In this document: piece by piece, positions 53,763-63,454 of the stretch
How positions within the stretch are numbered: the first letter of the stretch is position 1
How the letters are laid out: every line of letters starts with the position of its first letter
Notes under the pieces: generated by a model
What the model was told of the DNA's origin: nothing
The model's input: the letters and a program-made list of their open reading frames with translations, nothing else
Database searches by the model: none
From: Pseudobutyrivibrio ruminis DSM 9787
GTDB lineage: Bacteria; Bacillota; Clostridia; Lachnospirales; Lachnospiraceae
Assembly: GCF_900218035.1 (NCBI RefSeq)
Contig: NZ_OBMR01000004.1
Location: 62,001 to 126,000 of the forward strand
Length of the DNA: 64,000 nt
Direction: 5' to 3'
Made by a program: the position numbers and the translations under genes

Positions 53763-56051
53763 CTATATCAAATAAAGTTCTTCGAAGCGTTTGACTGGGA
53801 GGGGCTTGTCGAAGAAGTAGCCCTGCAGGTAGTCGGCTCCGGTGCCGCGAAGGTATTCCATTTGCTCCTGGGTCTCTACGCCTTCGATGATTACAAGCAT
53901 TCCCAGGGCTTTGGCAAGGGTGATGATTGTGTTGACAATCTTGCGGCCCCTTGTAACGTTTTTATCCATTGATAGGAATGCCATGTCCATTTTCAGGATG
54001 TCGGCTGGCACTTCCTTCAGCATGTTTAATGAAGAGTAGCCACTGCCGAAGTCATCGATTTCTACAAGGAATCCATATTCCTTGAGGGAGTTGATGATTT
54101 CCAGCTGACGCTCTTTTTCAGTCATGAATATGGTTTCGGTGATTTCTAGCTTTAATCTGGATGGGTGAATGTGGTACTTTTCAACTAGACCTACTAAAGT
54201 TTCGTATAAGTCGATATAGTAGAAATCTTTTACGGAAATATTTACCGAAATTGATAGGTCATCAAAGCCCATAGAGGTCCAGTAAGCAAGTCTTTTAGCG
54301 GCCTGTTCCCAGATGTACATATCAAGCTTGTATATGTAGCCAGTCTTTTCCAAAAGCGGAATGAATGATGCTGGTGCAATAATTCCGCGGTCTGGATGAA
54401 TCCAGCGAACCAAAGCCTCTGATAGCTTGACCTTTTGGTCCATATTTACAATTGGCTGAAGGAACATTGCAAACTGACCTGTCTGTAATGCCTCCTCAAA
54501 CTCGCCAAGTATCTTTTGCTCGCTTAAGTATTCACGGCGAAGCATGTCTCCGTAGTAGGCAATGGAGTTTTTGAAGCTTGAACTGATTGAATCAATTGCA
54601 AGGAACGCTCCATCTACCATGGAAATTACTGGTGCCTGCTTGTCAAAGATTTCATATACACCAACAAGGATTACCATTCTGTACTGGGCATTGTTGAGGT
54701 AATTGCTTACCATGTTCATGCCAGTCATAAAAAGCTCTTCGGTGTAGCGACTCTTTGGCATGAGTACTGCAAATCTATCTGCTTCAAGACGGGCAAATGT
54801 GGAGCCCTTCTGTATCTTTTCCCTGATTGTATCTGCGCATCTGATAAGTAAACGATCAGCTTCCTCCACACCAAACATGTCGTTGATAAGCTTGAAACCT
54901 TTGATGTTGCAGCATACCATTACGTATTCTACATTTGGATATTCGTCCAAGATGTTTCTGACATCCTCAAAGAAAGCTTCTCTGTTCAACGCGCCTGTAA
55001 GACTATCGTGGGTGCTACGGTATTTTTCCTCTTCGTATGCAATAAAATCTCCAGTTACATCATAGAATGATAAATAACATCCGCAGTAATAGCCTTTTTT
55101 GTCATATATTTTGTTGAAGTGGATGTCGAATCGATATTCATCACCATTGATGTTGAACACATCATTCCAACTGGCGTTTGAAATAGAATTTGTCTCGCGT
55201 CCATCACGCCATTTTCGGAATCTATCCTCAAAAACCCTCTTTTCTCCTGAAGGACAAAACAGTCTGTTTGCAAACTGATTAGAATAAATGCAACAGTCGT
55301 TTTCATCGAAGGATACAAGTGCGCATTCCATTCTCTCTGTGATTGTGGTAAGCATGTACTCCACAAATGTCTTTGGATTATACAAAAGTGAATAATAGCC
55401 TACATACACTGCTGCAACAGAATAAAAGCAGACTGATACATCCACTGGATAATCAAAGAATAAATAAAGCACATTTAATAGAATGATTCCCACAAACATA
55501 ATGAGAATTGATAAATATCTGGTTCGGTGGAAGCCACTTGTTATAATTGTCTTCTTTAAAAGAACGACAACGATAATTGCTACTAATATGTAGCAGAATA
55601 TCAAATGCACCATATAATAGTCATTGATTTCAAAGGCATAGAACCATTCCTCTGGATTCAATCTACGCTCTACTAGTGAAAAAGCATGATGCCACTTTTG
55701 ATTTGCAAACAAACTAATGCTATCAAGCACAGCAATTGCCGCTATTATAAGTGGCGCTGAATAAGTATCCAACCAAATTCTAGTATACTGTCTCGCATAG
55801 AAAACAAATGTAATCAGAAGCCAATCTATTCCCGCAAAATATAGCGCATAACTAAACTCTGCCTGGCCGAAATCGTGAGTGGATATAGCCCGCACATAGG
55901 CCAAACTTGTTATTATTCCAACTATAAATAACTGGATAATAGATATGCTCAGTTTACTATGTTTAATTGTGTGTCGTGTTCCTATGTATACCGCACATGC
56001 AAGCATTATGAATGCCGTCAGCATGATTAGTAAACTGTATATCTTAATCAA
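53763..56051 (-). CDS. Membrane EAL-type c-di-GMP phosphodiesterase with a degenerate GGDEF domain
   Basis: 762-aa signalling protein. About seven membrane helices (1-215) are followed by a PAS-like domain (about 225-335), a GGDEF domain and an EAL domain. The GGDEF site reads EADRF, so diguanylate cyclase activity is not expected; that domain may bind GTP or regulate. The EAL domain keeps its metal and catalytic set: EALVRW, SVNIS, LEITET, IDDFGSGYSS, LKMD, EGVET and LQGYFF, so hydrolysis of c-di-GMP is likely. The start codon is TTG at 56051, with a G-rich sequence upstream, so it is not certain. Confidence 0.93.
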   Translation of the reverse strand: MIKIYSLLIMLTAFIMLACAVYIGTRHTIKHSKLSISIIQLFIVGIITSLAYVRAISTHDFGQAEFSYALYFAGIDWLLITFVFYARQYTRIWLDTYSAPLIIAAIAVLDSISLFANQKWHHAFSLVERRLNPEEWFYAFEINDYYMVHLIFCYILVAIIVVVLLKKTIITSGFHRTRYLSILIMFVGIILLNVLYLFFDYPVDVSVCFYSVAAVYVGYYSLLYNPKTFVEYMLTTITERMECALVSFDENDCCIYSNQFANRLFCPSGEKRVFEDRFRKWRDGRETNSISNASWNDVFNINGDEYRFDIHFNKIYDKKGYYCGCYLSFYDVTGDFIAYEEEKYRSTHDSLTGALNREAFFEDVRNILDEYPNVEYVMVCCNIKGFKLINDMFGVEEADRLLIRCADTIREKIQKGSTFARLEADRFAVLMPKSRYTEELFMTGMNMVSNYLNNAQYRMVILVGVYEIFDKQAPVISMVDGAFLAIDSISSSFKNSIAYYGDMLRREYLSEQKILGEFEEALQTGQFAMFLQPIVNMDQKVKLSEALVRWIHPDRGIIAPASFIPLLEKTGYIYKLDMYIWEQAAKRLAYWTSMGFDDLSISVNISVKDFYYIDLYETLVGLVEKYHIHPSRLKLEITETIFMTEKERQLEIINSLKEYGFLVEIDDFGSGYSSLNMLKEVPADILKMDMAFLSMDKNVTRGRKIVNTIITLAKALGMLVIIEGVETQEQMEYLRGTGADYLQGYFFDKPLPVKRFEELYLI

Positions 56052-56071
56052 ATAATACCCCCCGTTCTATG

Positions 56072-56728
56072 CTAGCCTGCCACTTTGCTGTCTGCGAAAT
56101 CTGCTCCCTTAGGTTTAATATCAAATCCCATTCTTTCACCTGTCACTGGATGATTGAAACCAATGTGATATGAGCATAACGCAAGATTATGTCCTGTAGA
56201 AATTCCGCCGTATTTTACATCACCAACGATTGGCGCAGTTCTGCTGGCCAATTGGATGCGAATCTGATGATGTCTTCCGGTGAACAAATCAATATCAAGA
56301 AGCTTTTTGTCATCCCAGTGGTCCACTGCGCGATATCTAAGAATCGCTTTCTTGGCACGAGGATCCGACTCCTTAACAACCTTTGATAAATTTGTACGAT
56401 TATCCTTTACTAAATAATCAACAAGTTCCCCTTCATCCGGGAAGGATTCCCTGCTGATTACCGCATAATATTTCTTTCTAAATGTGTGGTCTGTAATCTG
56501 TTTTGTAAGCTTGTTTGCCGCTTCTGATGTTTTGGCAAAAACCATAACTCCCTCTACAGGCTGGTCTAGTCTGTGGACCACATGGGCCGTTGGCTTTTCG
56601 TTTTTGGAAACCAGGTAGTTATTAATCTCGCTTACCATGTCCTTTTCGCCAATACTTTTTGTCTGTGTTGCCACACCCGCTGGTTTGTAGCATACGAGAA
56701 TGCTATCGTCCTCAAAAATTATGTCCAT
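56072..56728 (-). CDS. RluA-family pseudouridine synthase (short form)
   Basis: 218-aa catalytic domain without an S4 domain. The motif HRLDQPVEGVMVFAK contains the nucleophile Asp55, with CYKPAGVATQT and the RHHQIRIQLA stretch. It is shorter than RluD-type proteins and close to the group that acts on 23S rRNA or tRNA; the target is unknown. It begins 79 bases after the response regulator and runs into the EAL-protein gene 20 bases later. Confidence 0.9.
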   Translation of the reverse strand: MDIIFEDDSILVCYKPAGVATQTKSIGEKDMVSEINNYLVSKNEKPTAHVVHRLDQPVEGVMVFAKTSEAANKLTKQITDHTFRKKYYAVISRESFPDEGELVDYLVKDNRTNLSKVVKESDPRAKKAILRYRAVDHWDDKKLLDIDLFTGRHHQIRIQLASRTAPIVGDVKYGGISTGHNLALCSYHIGFNHPVTGERMGFDIKPKGADFADSKVAG

Positions 56729-56807
56729 GCATTATACCCCCTTATTAATTGAGCCCTAATAGAATTTTAGCACTTTTCTGTATTCTTTCATAGTTTTCGC
56801 AAAATTC

Positions 56808-57497
56808 TCACACTTTAAATCTGTAGCCTACGCCCCAGATTGTTTCAATGTACTGTGGCTTAGATGTATTTAATTCAATTTTTTCGCGAATCTTATTTAC
56901 ATGCACTGTAACAGTAGAGATATCACCGATTGATTCCTCTCCCCAAAGTGTCTCAAAAAGCTGCTCCTTTGAGTAAATGACATTAGGATTTTCCGCAAGG
57001 AATGTAAGTAAATCAAACTCCTTTGCAGTAAATGTCTTTTCCTCGCCATTTATCCATACACGGCGGCTGGCCTTGTCGATTCTAAGTCCACGAATGCTGA
57101 TTTCATTCTTTTGAATAGCTGGCGACTGAACAAGACGCTCATATCTTGCAAGATGAGCCTTTACTCTAGCTACAAGCTCACTTGGTGAAAATGGCTTTGT
57201 GATGTAATCATCTGCGCCAAGGCCGAGCCCTCTGATTTTGTCGATTTCTTCTTTTTTAGCTGTAACCATGAGGATAGGTACATTTTTAACCTCACGGATA
57301 CGCTTGCAAAGCTCAAATCCATCTACCCCTGGAAGCATTAAATCCAAGATGTACATGTCGTAGTTGCCTGCCAATGCCTTCTGTAAGCCCTTTTCTCCAT
57401 CAGCTTCTATATCTACCTCGAAATTAGAAAGCTCTAAGTAATCCTTTTCAAGCTCTGCAATTGCTTCCTCATCTTCGATGATTAATATTCTACTCAT
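56808..57497 (-). CDS. OmpR/PhoB-family response regulator
   Basis: 229-aa DNA-binding regulator. The receiver domain has the acidic pocket ILIIEDEEAI, the phosphoacceptor Asp52 in YILDLMLPG and Lys in VTAKKEE. The C-terminal winged helix (residues about 130-229) has the typical FDLLTFLAENPNVIYS stretch and ends YIETIWGVGYRFKV. Its ATG overlaps the kinase stop (TAATG), so it is translated with the kinase that precedes it. Confidence 0.97.
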   Translation of the reverse strand: MSRILIIEDEEAIAELEKDYLELSNFEVDIEADGEKGLQKALAGNYDMYILDLMLPGVDGFELCKRIREVKNVPILMVTAKKEEIDKIRGLGLGADDYITKPFSPSELVARVKAHLARYERLVQSPAIQKNEISIRGLRIDKASRRVWINGEEKTFTAKEFDLLTFLAENPNVIYSKEQLFETLWGEESIGDISTVTVHVNKIREKIELNTSKPQYIETIWGVGYRFKV

Positions 57498-58645
57498 TAT
57501 ACGACCTCCTCATTTTCAATGAATTTTCTAATGACGAAATACATTGTTGTACCTTCGTTTTCCTTGCTTGTAACCCAAATCTTGCCGCCGTGGTCCTCGA
57601 TAATTTTCTTTACTATTGAAAGACCAATACCGCTTCCACCGGCTGCAGAATTGCGGGATGTATCAGCTCTATAGAATCTATCAAAAACATATGGCAAATC
57701 CTGTGTTGCAATTCCCTTGCCATTGTCCGAAATTTCCACCTGAACAAAATCACCAACATCCTTTATGACTATACCAACACGGGATGCCACATCTGCCCTC
57801 ATGTATTTAACAGAATTGCTGACGATATTGTGAATGATACGACCTAGCTGCTCTGGGTCTGCAATTATCAAAACATCTGGATCTACAAAATTAGCATAAT
57901 CAAGCCTGATATGCTGATTTTCAAGATCCATCCCAAGCTCTTCAATGCAATCCTCAAAGTATGCTCTCAAGTTGAGCTTCTGGAAATTGTATGGAATCTT
58001 GTTGGTATCGATATTTGAATACAAGGTCAACTCATTAATCAGTGTATTCATTTCATTGGCCTTGTTGTAAATTGTGCGAATGTATTTCTCCTGCTTTTCT
58101 GGTGTGTCTGCAACACCATCAAGCATACCTTCTGCATAGCCTTTGATTGCAGTGATTGGAGTCTTAAGGTCGTGAGCGATATTTGAAATCAATGCCCTCT
58201 GTTCTGCCTCATCCTCTAGTCTATCCTTGGCATTATTCTTAAGGCGAACTCGCATGTCTTCAAATGCATTACAAAGCTCACTCATTTCATCTGTACCTTG
58301 GCTTGCTACGCTAAAATCAAGATTTCCTTCTTTGATGTTGTTAGCTGCAAGCTTCAACGTCTTCAGCTGTGGAGCGATTCCACGGTATATCCAAACAACC
58401 ATAATGATTGCAGTCAAAAGCAGAATTACGAATTCAGAAATACAAAAGTTTGTAACTAATTCATCAAACTTGCCTGCCTCATCCATATAGCTCTTGAAAG
58501 AATGTATAATCTCATTGGATATTAGTTGCTCTTCCGTGGCCTCCAATACAAGTTTTTTCATTCCCAGCATCAAACTGCAAAACAGTGCCACTGGAACAAG
58601 TGTAATTATAAAAAAAGAAATAATAAGTCTGTTTTTTAGCTTCAT
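57497..58645 (-). CDS. Sensor histidine kinase
   Basis: 382-aa membrane kinase paired with the OmpR-type regulator. Two membrane helices (about 8-28 and 68-90) enclose a short extracytoplasmic segment of about 40 residues, so the input is probably the membrane or another protein, not a bulky ligand. HAMP follows (about 90-140), then the phosphoacceptor His158 in SNIAHDLKTPITAIKGY and an ATPase domain with N, G1 (EISDNGKGI), F and G2 (GGSGIGLSIVKKI). TGAGG precedes the ATG. The signal is unknown. Confidence 0.95.
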   Translation of the reverse strand: MKLKNRLIISFFIITLVPVALFCSLMLGMKKLVLEATEEQLISNEIIHSFKSYMDEAGKFDELVTNFCISEFVILLLTAIIMVVWIYRGIAPQLKTLKLAANNIKEGNLDFSVASQGTDEMSELCNAFEDMRVRLKNNAKDRLEDEAEQRALISNIAHDLKTPITAIKGYAEGMLDGVADTPEKQEKYIRTIYNKANEMNTLINELTLYSNIDTNKIPYNFQKLNLRAYFEDCIEELGMDLENQHIRLDYANFVDPDVLIIADPEQLGRIIHNIVSNSVKYMRADVASRVGIVIKDVGDFVQVEISDNGKGIATQDLPYVFDRFYRADTSRNSAAGGSGIGLSIVKKIIEDHGGKIWVTSKENEGTTMYFVIRKFIENEEVV

Positions 58646-58666
58646 AATACTTACCTCATAAAAAAT

Positions 58667-58688
58667 AGGCAGCCCCTAAGGACTGCCT
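58667..58688 (-). terminator. Terminator of metK
   Basis: AGGCAG (58667-58672) with CTGCCT (58683-58688), a C/A mismatch, then CC with GG around a short loop. ATTTTTTATG follows on the minus strand. It lies just after the metK stop. Confidence 0.85.
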
Positions 58689-58710
58689 AAATTATAACAT
58701 AAGTGATTTA

Positions 58711-59892
58711 TTAAAGATATTTCTTTAAAGCCTCTGCTTTGTCTGTTGCTTCCCATGGAAGCTTAACATCTGTACGGCCGAAGTGACCATAAGCTGCTGT
58801 TGGACGATAGATTGGACGACGAAGGTCGAGCATCTTGATGATTCCTGCTGGACGAAGATCGAAGTTCTCGCGAACGATTTCGATAATCTTTTCATCTGAA
58901 AGCTTTCCTGTGCCAAATGTATCAACCATAACTGATGTAGGTTCAGCAACACCGATAGCGTATGAAAGCTGAATCTCGCATTTGTCTGCAAGACCTGCTG
59001 CTACGATGTTCTTTGCAACGTAACGTGCTGCATATGCACCTGAACGGTCTACCTTTGTGCAGTCCTTTCCTGAGAAAGCACCGCCGCCGTGACGAGCGTA
59101 TCCACCGTATGTGTCTACGATGATCTTACGTCCTGTAAGACCTGCATCGCCATGAGGACCACCAATAACGAAACGTCCTGTTGGATTGATGTAAAACTTT
59201 GTCTTATCATCAATCATGTCCTTTGGAAGGACTGGATCGAATACGTATTTTTTGATGTCTTCGTGAATCTGTTCCTGAGTAACATCTTCATCATGCTGAG
59301 TAGATAAAACTACAGCCTCAAGTCGAACTGGCTTGCCAGCCTCGTCATACTCTACAGATACCTGTGTTTTGCCGTCTGGGCGAAGATAGCTAAGTGTGCC
59401 ATCCTTGCGGACATTGGTAAGCTGAAGAGCAAGTCTATGAGCAAGAGAAATAGGATAAGGCATGAGTTCTTCTGTTTCGTTAGTAGCGTAACCGAACATC
59501 ATACCCTGGTCACCAGCGCCTGTATCCAGGTCATCTGTAAGTGAGCCTTCCTTTGCCTCAAGAGCCTTGTCAACACCCATAGCAATGTCAGCGGATTGTT
59601 GATCAAGAGCGACCATAACAGCGCAAGAGTTTCCGTCGATGCCTTTCTTTCCATCGTCATAACCGATTTCAAGAAGAGTCTTGCGTACAATAGCTGGAAC
59701 ATCAAGCTGTGCCTTTGTTGTGATTTCGCCTGTTACAAGAACGAATCCTGTACATGAAGCAGTTTCACAAGCAACACGGCTCATTGGATCTTCAGCTAGG
59801 CAAGCATCGAGGATGGCATCCGATACGGCATCACATACCTTATCTGGATGGCCTTCTGTTACTGACTCTGAAGTAAAAAGTAACTTTTCCAT
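58711..59892 (-). CDS. metK: S-adenosylmethionine synthetase
   Basis: 393-aa enzyme making SAM from methionine and ATP; it feeds methylations whose product SAH is handled by mtnN and luxS elsewhere in the window. Motifs [13 protein letters not shown] (ATP), [12 protein letters not shown] and GGGAFSGKD with KVDRSGAY are intact. Only a weak AAGAGAG precedes the ATG. No SAM riboswitch was seen in the leader. Transcription is from the divergent promoter region it shares with the HD-GYP gene. Confidence 0.98.
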   Translation of the reverse strand: MEKLLFTSESVTEGHPDKVCDAVSDAILDACLAEDPMSRVACETASCTGFVLVTGEITTKAQLDVPAIVRKTLLEIGYDDGKKGIDGNSCAVMVALDQQSADIAMGVDKALEAKEGSLTDDLDTGAGDQGMMFGYATNETEELMPYPISLAHRLALQLTNVRKDGTLSYLRPDGKTQVSVEYDEAGKPVRLEAVVLSTQHDEDVTQEQIHEDIKKYVFDPVLPKDMIDDKTKFYINPTGRFVIGGPHGDAGLTGRKIIVDTYGGYARHGGGAFSGKDCTKVDRSGAYAARYVAKNIVAAGLADKCEIQLSYAIGVAEPTSVMVDTFGTGKLSDEKIIEIVRENFDLRPAGIIKMLDLRRPIYRPTAAYGHFGRTDVKLPWEATDKAEALKKYL

Positions 59893-59942
59893 TTTTTGAC
59901 TCTCTTTCTTAAAATAAAAAAATTAGTTGCCTAAGCTTATAT

Positions 59943-59971
59943 AGTATAACGTCATATGGGAGTTTCGGCAA
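59943..59971 (-). promoter_or_regulatory. metK: metK promoter
   Basis: TTGCCG (59966-59971), 17 bases, TATACT (59943-59948) on the minus strand. The -35 lies in the left arm of an inverted repeat (GGCAATA 59967-59973 with TATTGCC 60004-60010). Confidence 0.65.
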
Positions 59972-60010
59972 TAGACATATTTTTATAACTGTCATCGTCT
60001 AAGTATTGCC

Positions 60011-60039
60011 TTGTAATCCCGAAATTGTATACGTATAAT
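60011..60039 (+). promoter_or_regulatory. Promoter of the HD-GYP gene
   Basis: TTGTAA (60011-60016), 17 bases, TATAAT (60034-60039). The -35 abuts the right arm of the inverted repeat. AGAGG precedes the ATG at 60076. Confidence 0.65.
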
Positions 60040-60075
60040 TATAATATATAATTATGAAAAATTAGAGGTAGAACA

Positions 60076-61209
60076 ATGACACTAGCAGTAGACGAATTGA
60101 AGGCTGGTATGGTTATAGCTGAACCTATCTTGACCAAGCGTGGCCAGACCATTTCAAAAGCCGGTGAAACGCTGACTAATCAGCTTATTGCCAAGCTTGC
60201 CTTCTACAAAATCGAAGCGGTTACTGTTGAGGACCCTGAGCCAGAACCTGAGCCAGAGCCTGAACCAGAACCAGAACCAACGCCTGCTCCTGCTTCCGCT
60301 AAACCAGAATCAAGAGTCAGTGACCAGATCACCTATACTCAGCGCCTGAAGGCTTCTCCAAAATTTCAGAAGTTCCAATCAGACTATGCGTTGAATATCG
60401 GTTACTTAAAAGAAAACTTTGAAGCTATTATCGCAGGAGGTGGCGCAGAATGCTCCGACCTCATGCTTGAGAACTGTGAATCTCTTTTCAAATCAAAGAC
60501 TTCACTTGAGCTTTTAGATATGCTTTCAAACATGCGTAACTTAGATGACCCAATTTACACTCACTCTTTGAACGTAGCCCTCATTTCCCGTTCAATCGGA
60601 AAATGGCTTAAGCTTCCAAAGAATGATTTGAACGTCCTTACACTTGCCGGTCTTCTTCATGATATTGGTAAGACACAGATACCAGAATCTATTCTGAACA
60701 AGCCTGATAAGCTGACCGCAGAAGAATACGCTACTATGAAGACTCATCCTCTTCTTGGCAAAAAGCTTCTTAATAATAAGGGCTTTGATTCTAGAATTCT
60801 TTCCGCTGCTTTACAGCATCACGAGCGAAGCGACGGAAGTGGCTATCCTAGAGGTCTTCTGGAAGATGAGATGGACGACTTCTCATGTATCGTTGCCATC
60901 GCCGATGTTTACGATGCAATGACATGTGCCAGAGCACATCGCGATCCACTTTGTTCATTCCAAGTTATTGCTGAGTTTGAAAAAGAAGGACTTCAGAAAT
61001 ACCACACCAAATACGTGCTCACTTTCCTTGAGCGTATTGCAAACGCTTACAGCAACAGCCGCATTATTCTTAATAATGCAAAAACAGGCCGCGTGGTTTA
61101 CATCAATAAGAGCAACCTTTCACGACCTGTTATTCAAATGGACAACGGCGACATCATCAATCTCGCCGATTCTGTCAACAAAGATTTATATATTAAAGCT
61201 ATTCTGTAA
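60076..61209 (+). CDS. HD-GYP domain protein (predicted c-di-GMP phosphodiesterase)
   Basis: 377-aa cytoplasmic protein. An N-terminal domain (about 1-48, VDELKAGMVIAEPILTKRGQ) resembles the small DUF3391-like part found before HD-GYP domains. A linker of seven Pro-Glu repeats (54-67) and a Pro/Ala-rich stretch follow. The HD-GYP domain has LLHDIGKTQIP and HHERSDGSGYP, with all the metal ligands of active members visible, then VAIADVYDAMT. No receiver or membrane sensor is present, so control must come through the N-terminal region. The stop overlaps the convergent recD2 gene. Confidence 0.93.
   Translation: MTLAVDELKAGMVIAEPILTKRGQTISKAGETLTNQLIAKLAFYKIEAVTVEDPEPEPEPEPEPEPEPTPAPASAKPESRVSDQITYTQRLKASPKFQKFQSDYALNIGYLKENFEAIIAGGGAECSDLMLENCESLFKSKTSLELLDMLSNMRNLDDPIYTHSLNVALISRSIGKWLKLPKNDLNVLTLAGLLHDIGKTQIPESILNKPDKLTAEEYATMKTHPLLGKKLLNNKGFDSRILSAALQHHERSDGSGYPRGLLEDEMDDFSCIVAIADVYDAMTCARAHRDPLCSFQVIAEFEKEGLQKYHTKYVLTFLERIANAYSNSRIILNNAKTGRVVYINKSNLSRPVIQMDNGDIINLADSVNKDLYIKAIL
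60235..60276 (+). repeat. Pro-Glu codon repeat in the HD-GYP gene
   Basis: Seven Pro-Glu pairs encoded by alternating CCT/CCA and GAG/GAA codons. The repeat makes a stiff, charged linker. Its codons vary between units, so it is not a perfect microsatellite. Confidence 0.8.
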
Positions 61210-63430
61210 AGGCTTCCTGTATTCTGTCTTTCAATCCAGAATATCTAGCAGCCTGGGATGTATTATCCACCATAGAGTAAAATACATTTGCGTCGCCTAC
61301 CATGGTGACGCATTTTTTTGCTCTGGTAATGGCTGTGTAGAGAATGTTTCTGTTCATCAACATCTTTGGACCATCCATAACTGGCATTACAACTGCTGGA
61401 TATTCAGAGCCCTGAGACTTGTGAATAGTAATAGCATATGCAAGCTCCAACTCATCCAAGTTAGCAAATGGATAAACCACTCTTCGTCTTTCTTCGTATT
61501 CTACTGTGATGGTCTTGGCCCAATCGTTAATATCCTTGATGATTCCCACATCTCCATTAAAGACACCAACACCCTTTTCTATGGTGATGTTGTAGCCACC
61601 GGTGACTTCCCACTCAAGCTGATAATCGTTACGAATCTGCATAACCTTATCGCCCTCACGGAAAATACGAGTATCTCCTGACCACTCTTTTTTGTTAGGC
61701 GCAGGCGGATTCAGGAAATTCTGAAGGATTCCATTTAATCGTTCTACACCTATCAAGCCCTTTCTGGTAGGGGTGAGTACCTGAATCTCGCTAATACCAG
61801 CATCTACGTATTTTGGCATTTTATCTCTAACAAGAGTGAGCATTACATTGATGATTGTATCTGCATCGTCTCTCTTTAAGAAGAAGAAATCCTTTGATTT
61901 ATTATCAAGTACAACATGCTCTCCTTGGTGGATTTTATGAGCATTTACGACGATGTCACTTTCCTGAGCTTGACGGAAAATCTTTTTTAATGTAACTGCT
62001 GTAAATCTTTCTGATGCTAAAATATCCTTTAGAACATTTCCAGGGCCAACGCTTGGAAGCTGATTTTCATCACCTACGAGGATAAGTCTGGTACCCGGCG
62101 AAATAGCCTTTAGCAAGGAATACATCAATGAAACGTCTACCATGGACATCTCGTCGATGATGATTACATCACACTCAAGAGGATTCTCCTCATTACGGTC
62201 GAATCTGGCAAAAGATGTGACGCTATCATCGTCATTCATGTTTCCTGCAACCTCAAGCATACGATGAATTGTTCTGGCCTCGTAGCCGGTGGCCTCACTC
62301 ATTCGCTTTGCCGCGCGGCCAGTAGGCGCACCTAGGAAGATATTGTAGCCCTGGTCCTCAAACAGCTTAATCATTGTAGTGATAGTGGTGGTTTTACCTG
62401 TACCTGGTCCACCAGTAAGTACGAAAAAGCCTCGCTCTGCTGCAGCAATTACAGCATTCTTCTGAAGCACATCAAGCTCAACATTTTCTTCTATTTCGAT
62501 TCTTCGGATAGTGTTTGAAAGGTCTTCTTTATCGACGCTATATTTCACATCCAGCTCGCGAAGCATGCCGGCGATTGACTCTTCCATGCGATAGAATGCC
62601 TTTGAATACACCTGACGATTACCCTCAACATCCTTTTTTATAATAATCTTGCTATCCATAGCAAGGTTCATAATCTGGGCATCGATTGTAGCTTCATCCA
62701 CCTTTAGCAAATCCTGTGACATGTGGTTCAGTGTCTCGATAGGAAGATAGGTATGTCCCATTCCAGCGCCCTGGCCAAGTATATATTGAATACCACCCTT
62801 GATTCGGAATTCAGAGTCCACCTTTATGCCCACCTGGCTTGCGATTTCATCTGCAGTTTTAAATCCGATTCCCGAAATTTCATCTGCAAGCTTGTATGGA
62901 TTTGTCTGTATTACATTGTAGATTTCATTGCCGAAACGATTGTAGATTTTGATAGCCTTATTGCCGTGAAGGCCGTATTTATCAAGAAAAATAATGGCAT
63001 TTCGGATATCCTTGGCTCCAACAATCTGGTCAGAAATTTCCATAGCCTTTGTGATAGAAATGCCCTTTACCTCCGCAAGACGCTCAGGCTCGTCCTCTAT
63101 GATTCTGAAGGTATCAGCACCGAACTTCTTTACCACTCTGGCTGCAAGCTTTGGGCCGATACCCTTGATAGCTCCTGAGCCTAAATATCTTTCCATGGAA
63201 AGCTCATCTGCTGGTGCCTCCACCTCATAGCTGGCCACCTTGAACTGCCTGCCGTAGGTTGGATGTTCCACAAATTCTCCACGAAGGAGAAGATTCTCAC
63301 CTTCTCCAATTACAGGAAAAAGTCCTGTACATGTGAGCAAATCGTCGTCTGCCACAAAGTCCAGAACTGTGTATCCATTATCTGTATTTCTAAAAATTAT
63401 GTTTTCTACGTAACCCGTTAATTCTTCCAT
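61199..63430 (-). CDS. recD2: RecD2-type ATP-dependent 5'-3' DNA helicase
   Basis: 743-aa stand-alone helicase without RecB or RecC partners, linked in relatives to mismatch repair and replication-fork stability. An N-terminal OB-like region and a helix-hairpin-helix tandem (KGIGPKLAARVVKKFG and the ISGIGFKTADEIASQ stretch) precede two RecA-like domains with GGPGTGKTTTITT, the DEMSMVD Walker B, GDENQLPSVGPG and AYAITIHKSQGSEYP. The start at 63430 fits the family (MEELTGYVENI). An upstream GTG at 63457 lies in a terminator. No Shine-Dalgarno sequence is seen. Confidence 0.93.
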   Translation of the reverse strand: MEELTGYVENIIFRNTDNGYTVLDFVADDDLLTCTGLFPVIGEGENLLLRGEFVEHPTYGRQFKVASYEVEAPADELSMERYLGSGAIKGIGPKLAARVVKKFGADTFRIIEDEPERLAEVKGISITKAMEISDQIVGAKDIRNAIIFLDKYGLHGNKAIKIYNRFGNEIYNVIQTNPYKLADEISGIGFKTADEIASQVGIKVDSEFRIKGGIQYILGQGAGMGHTYLPIETLNHMSQDLLKVDEATIDAQIMNLAMDSKIIIKKDVEGNRQVYSKAFYRMEESIAGMLRELDVKYSVDKEDLSNTIRRIEIEENVELDVLQKNAVIAAAERGFFVLTGGPGTGKTTTITTMIKLFEDQGYNIFLGAPTGRAAKRMSEATGYEARTIHRMLEVAGNMNDDDSVTSFARFDRNEENPLECDVIIIDEMSMVDVSLMYSLLKAISPGTRLILVGDENQLPSVGPGNVLKDILASERFTAVTLKKIFRQAQESDIVVNAHKIHQGEHVVLDNKSKDFFFLKRDDADTIINVMLTLVRDKMPKYVDAGISEIQVLTPTRKGLIGVERLNGILQNFLNPPAPNKKEWSGDTRIFREGDKVMQIRNDYQLEWEVTGGYNITIEKGVGVFNGDVGIIKDINDWAKTITVEYEERRRVVYPFANLDELELAYAITIHKSQGSEYPAVVMPVMDGPKMLMNRNILYTAITRAKKCVTMVGDANVFYSMVDNTSQAARYSGLKDRIQEAFTE

Positions 63431-63437
63431 GGGTACA

Positions 63438-63446
63438 ATAATAGCA
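63438..63446 (-). promoter_or_regulatory. recD2: Extended -10 for recD2
   Basis: TGC then TATTAT on the minus strand (63444-63446 and 63438-63443), the TG-n extended -10 form, with no good -35. The ATG at 63430 is seven bases downstream, so transcription would start on or beside the start codon. Confidence 0.4.
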
Positions 63447-63454
63447 TAAAAAAA

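Noticed and set aside
59893-60075. Possible SAM riboswitch before metK.
   Set aside because: No SAM-I, SAM-II or SAM-IV core was seen; the inverted repeat fits a promoter-proximal operator better.
60235-60276. Short tandem repeat resembling a CRISPR or minisatellite.
   Set aside because: It is an in-frame Pro-Glu linker with varied codons; no spacers and no cas genes.
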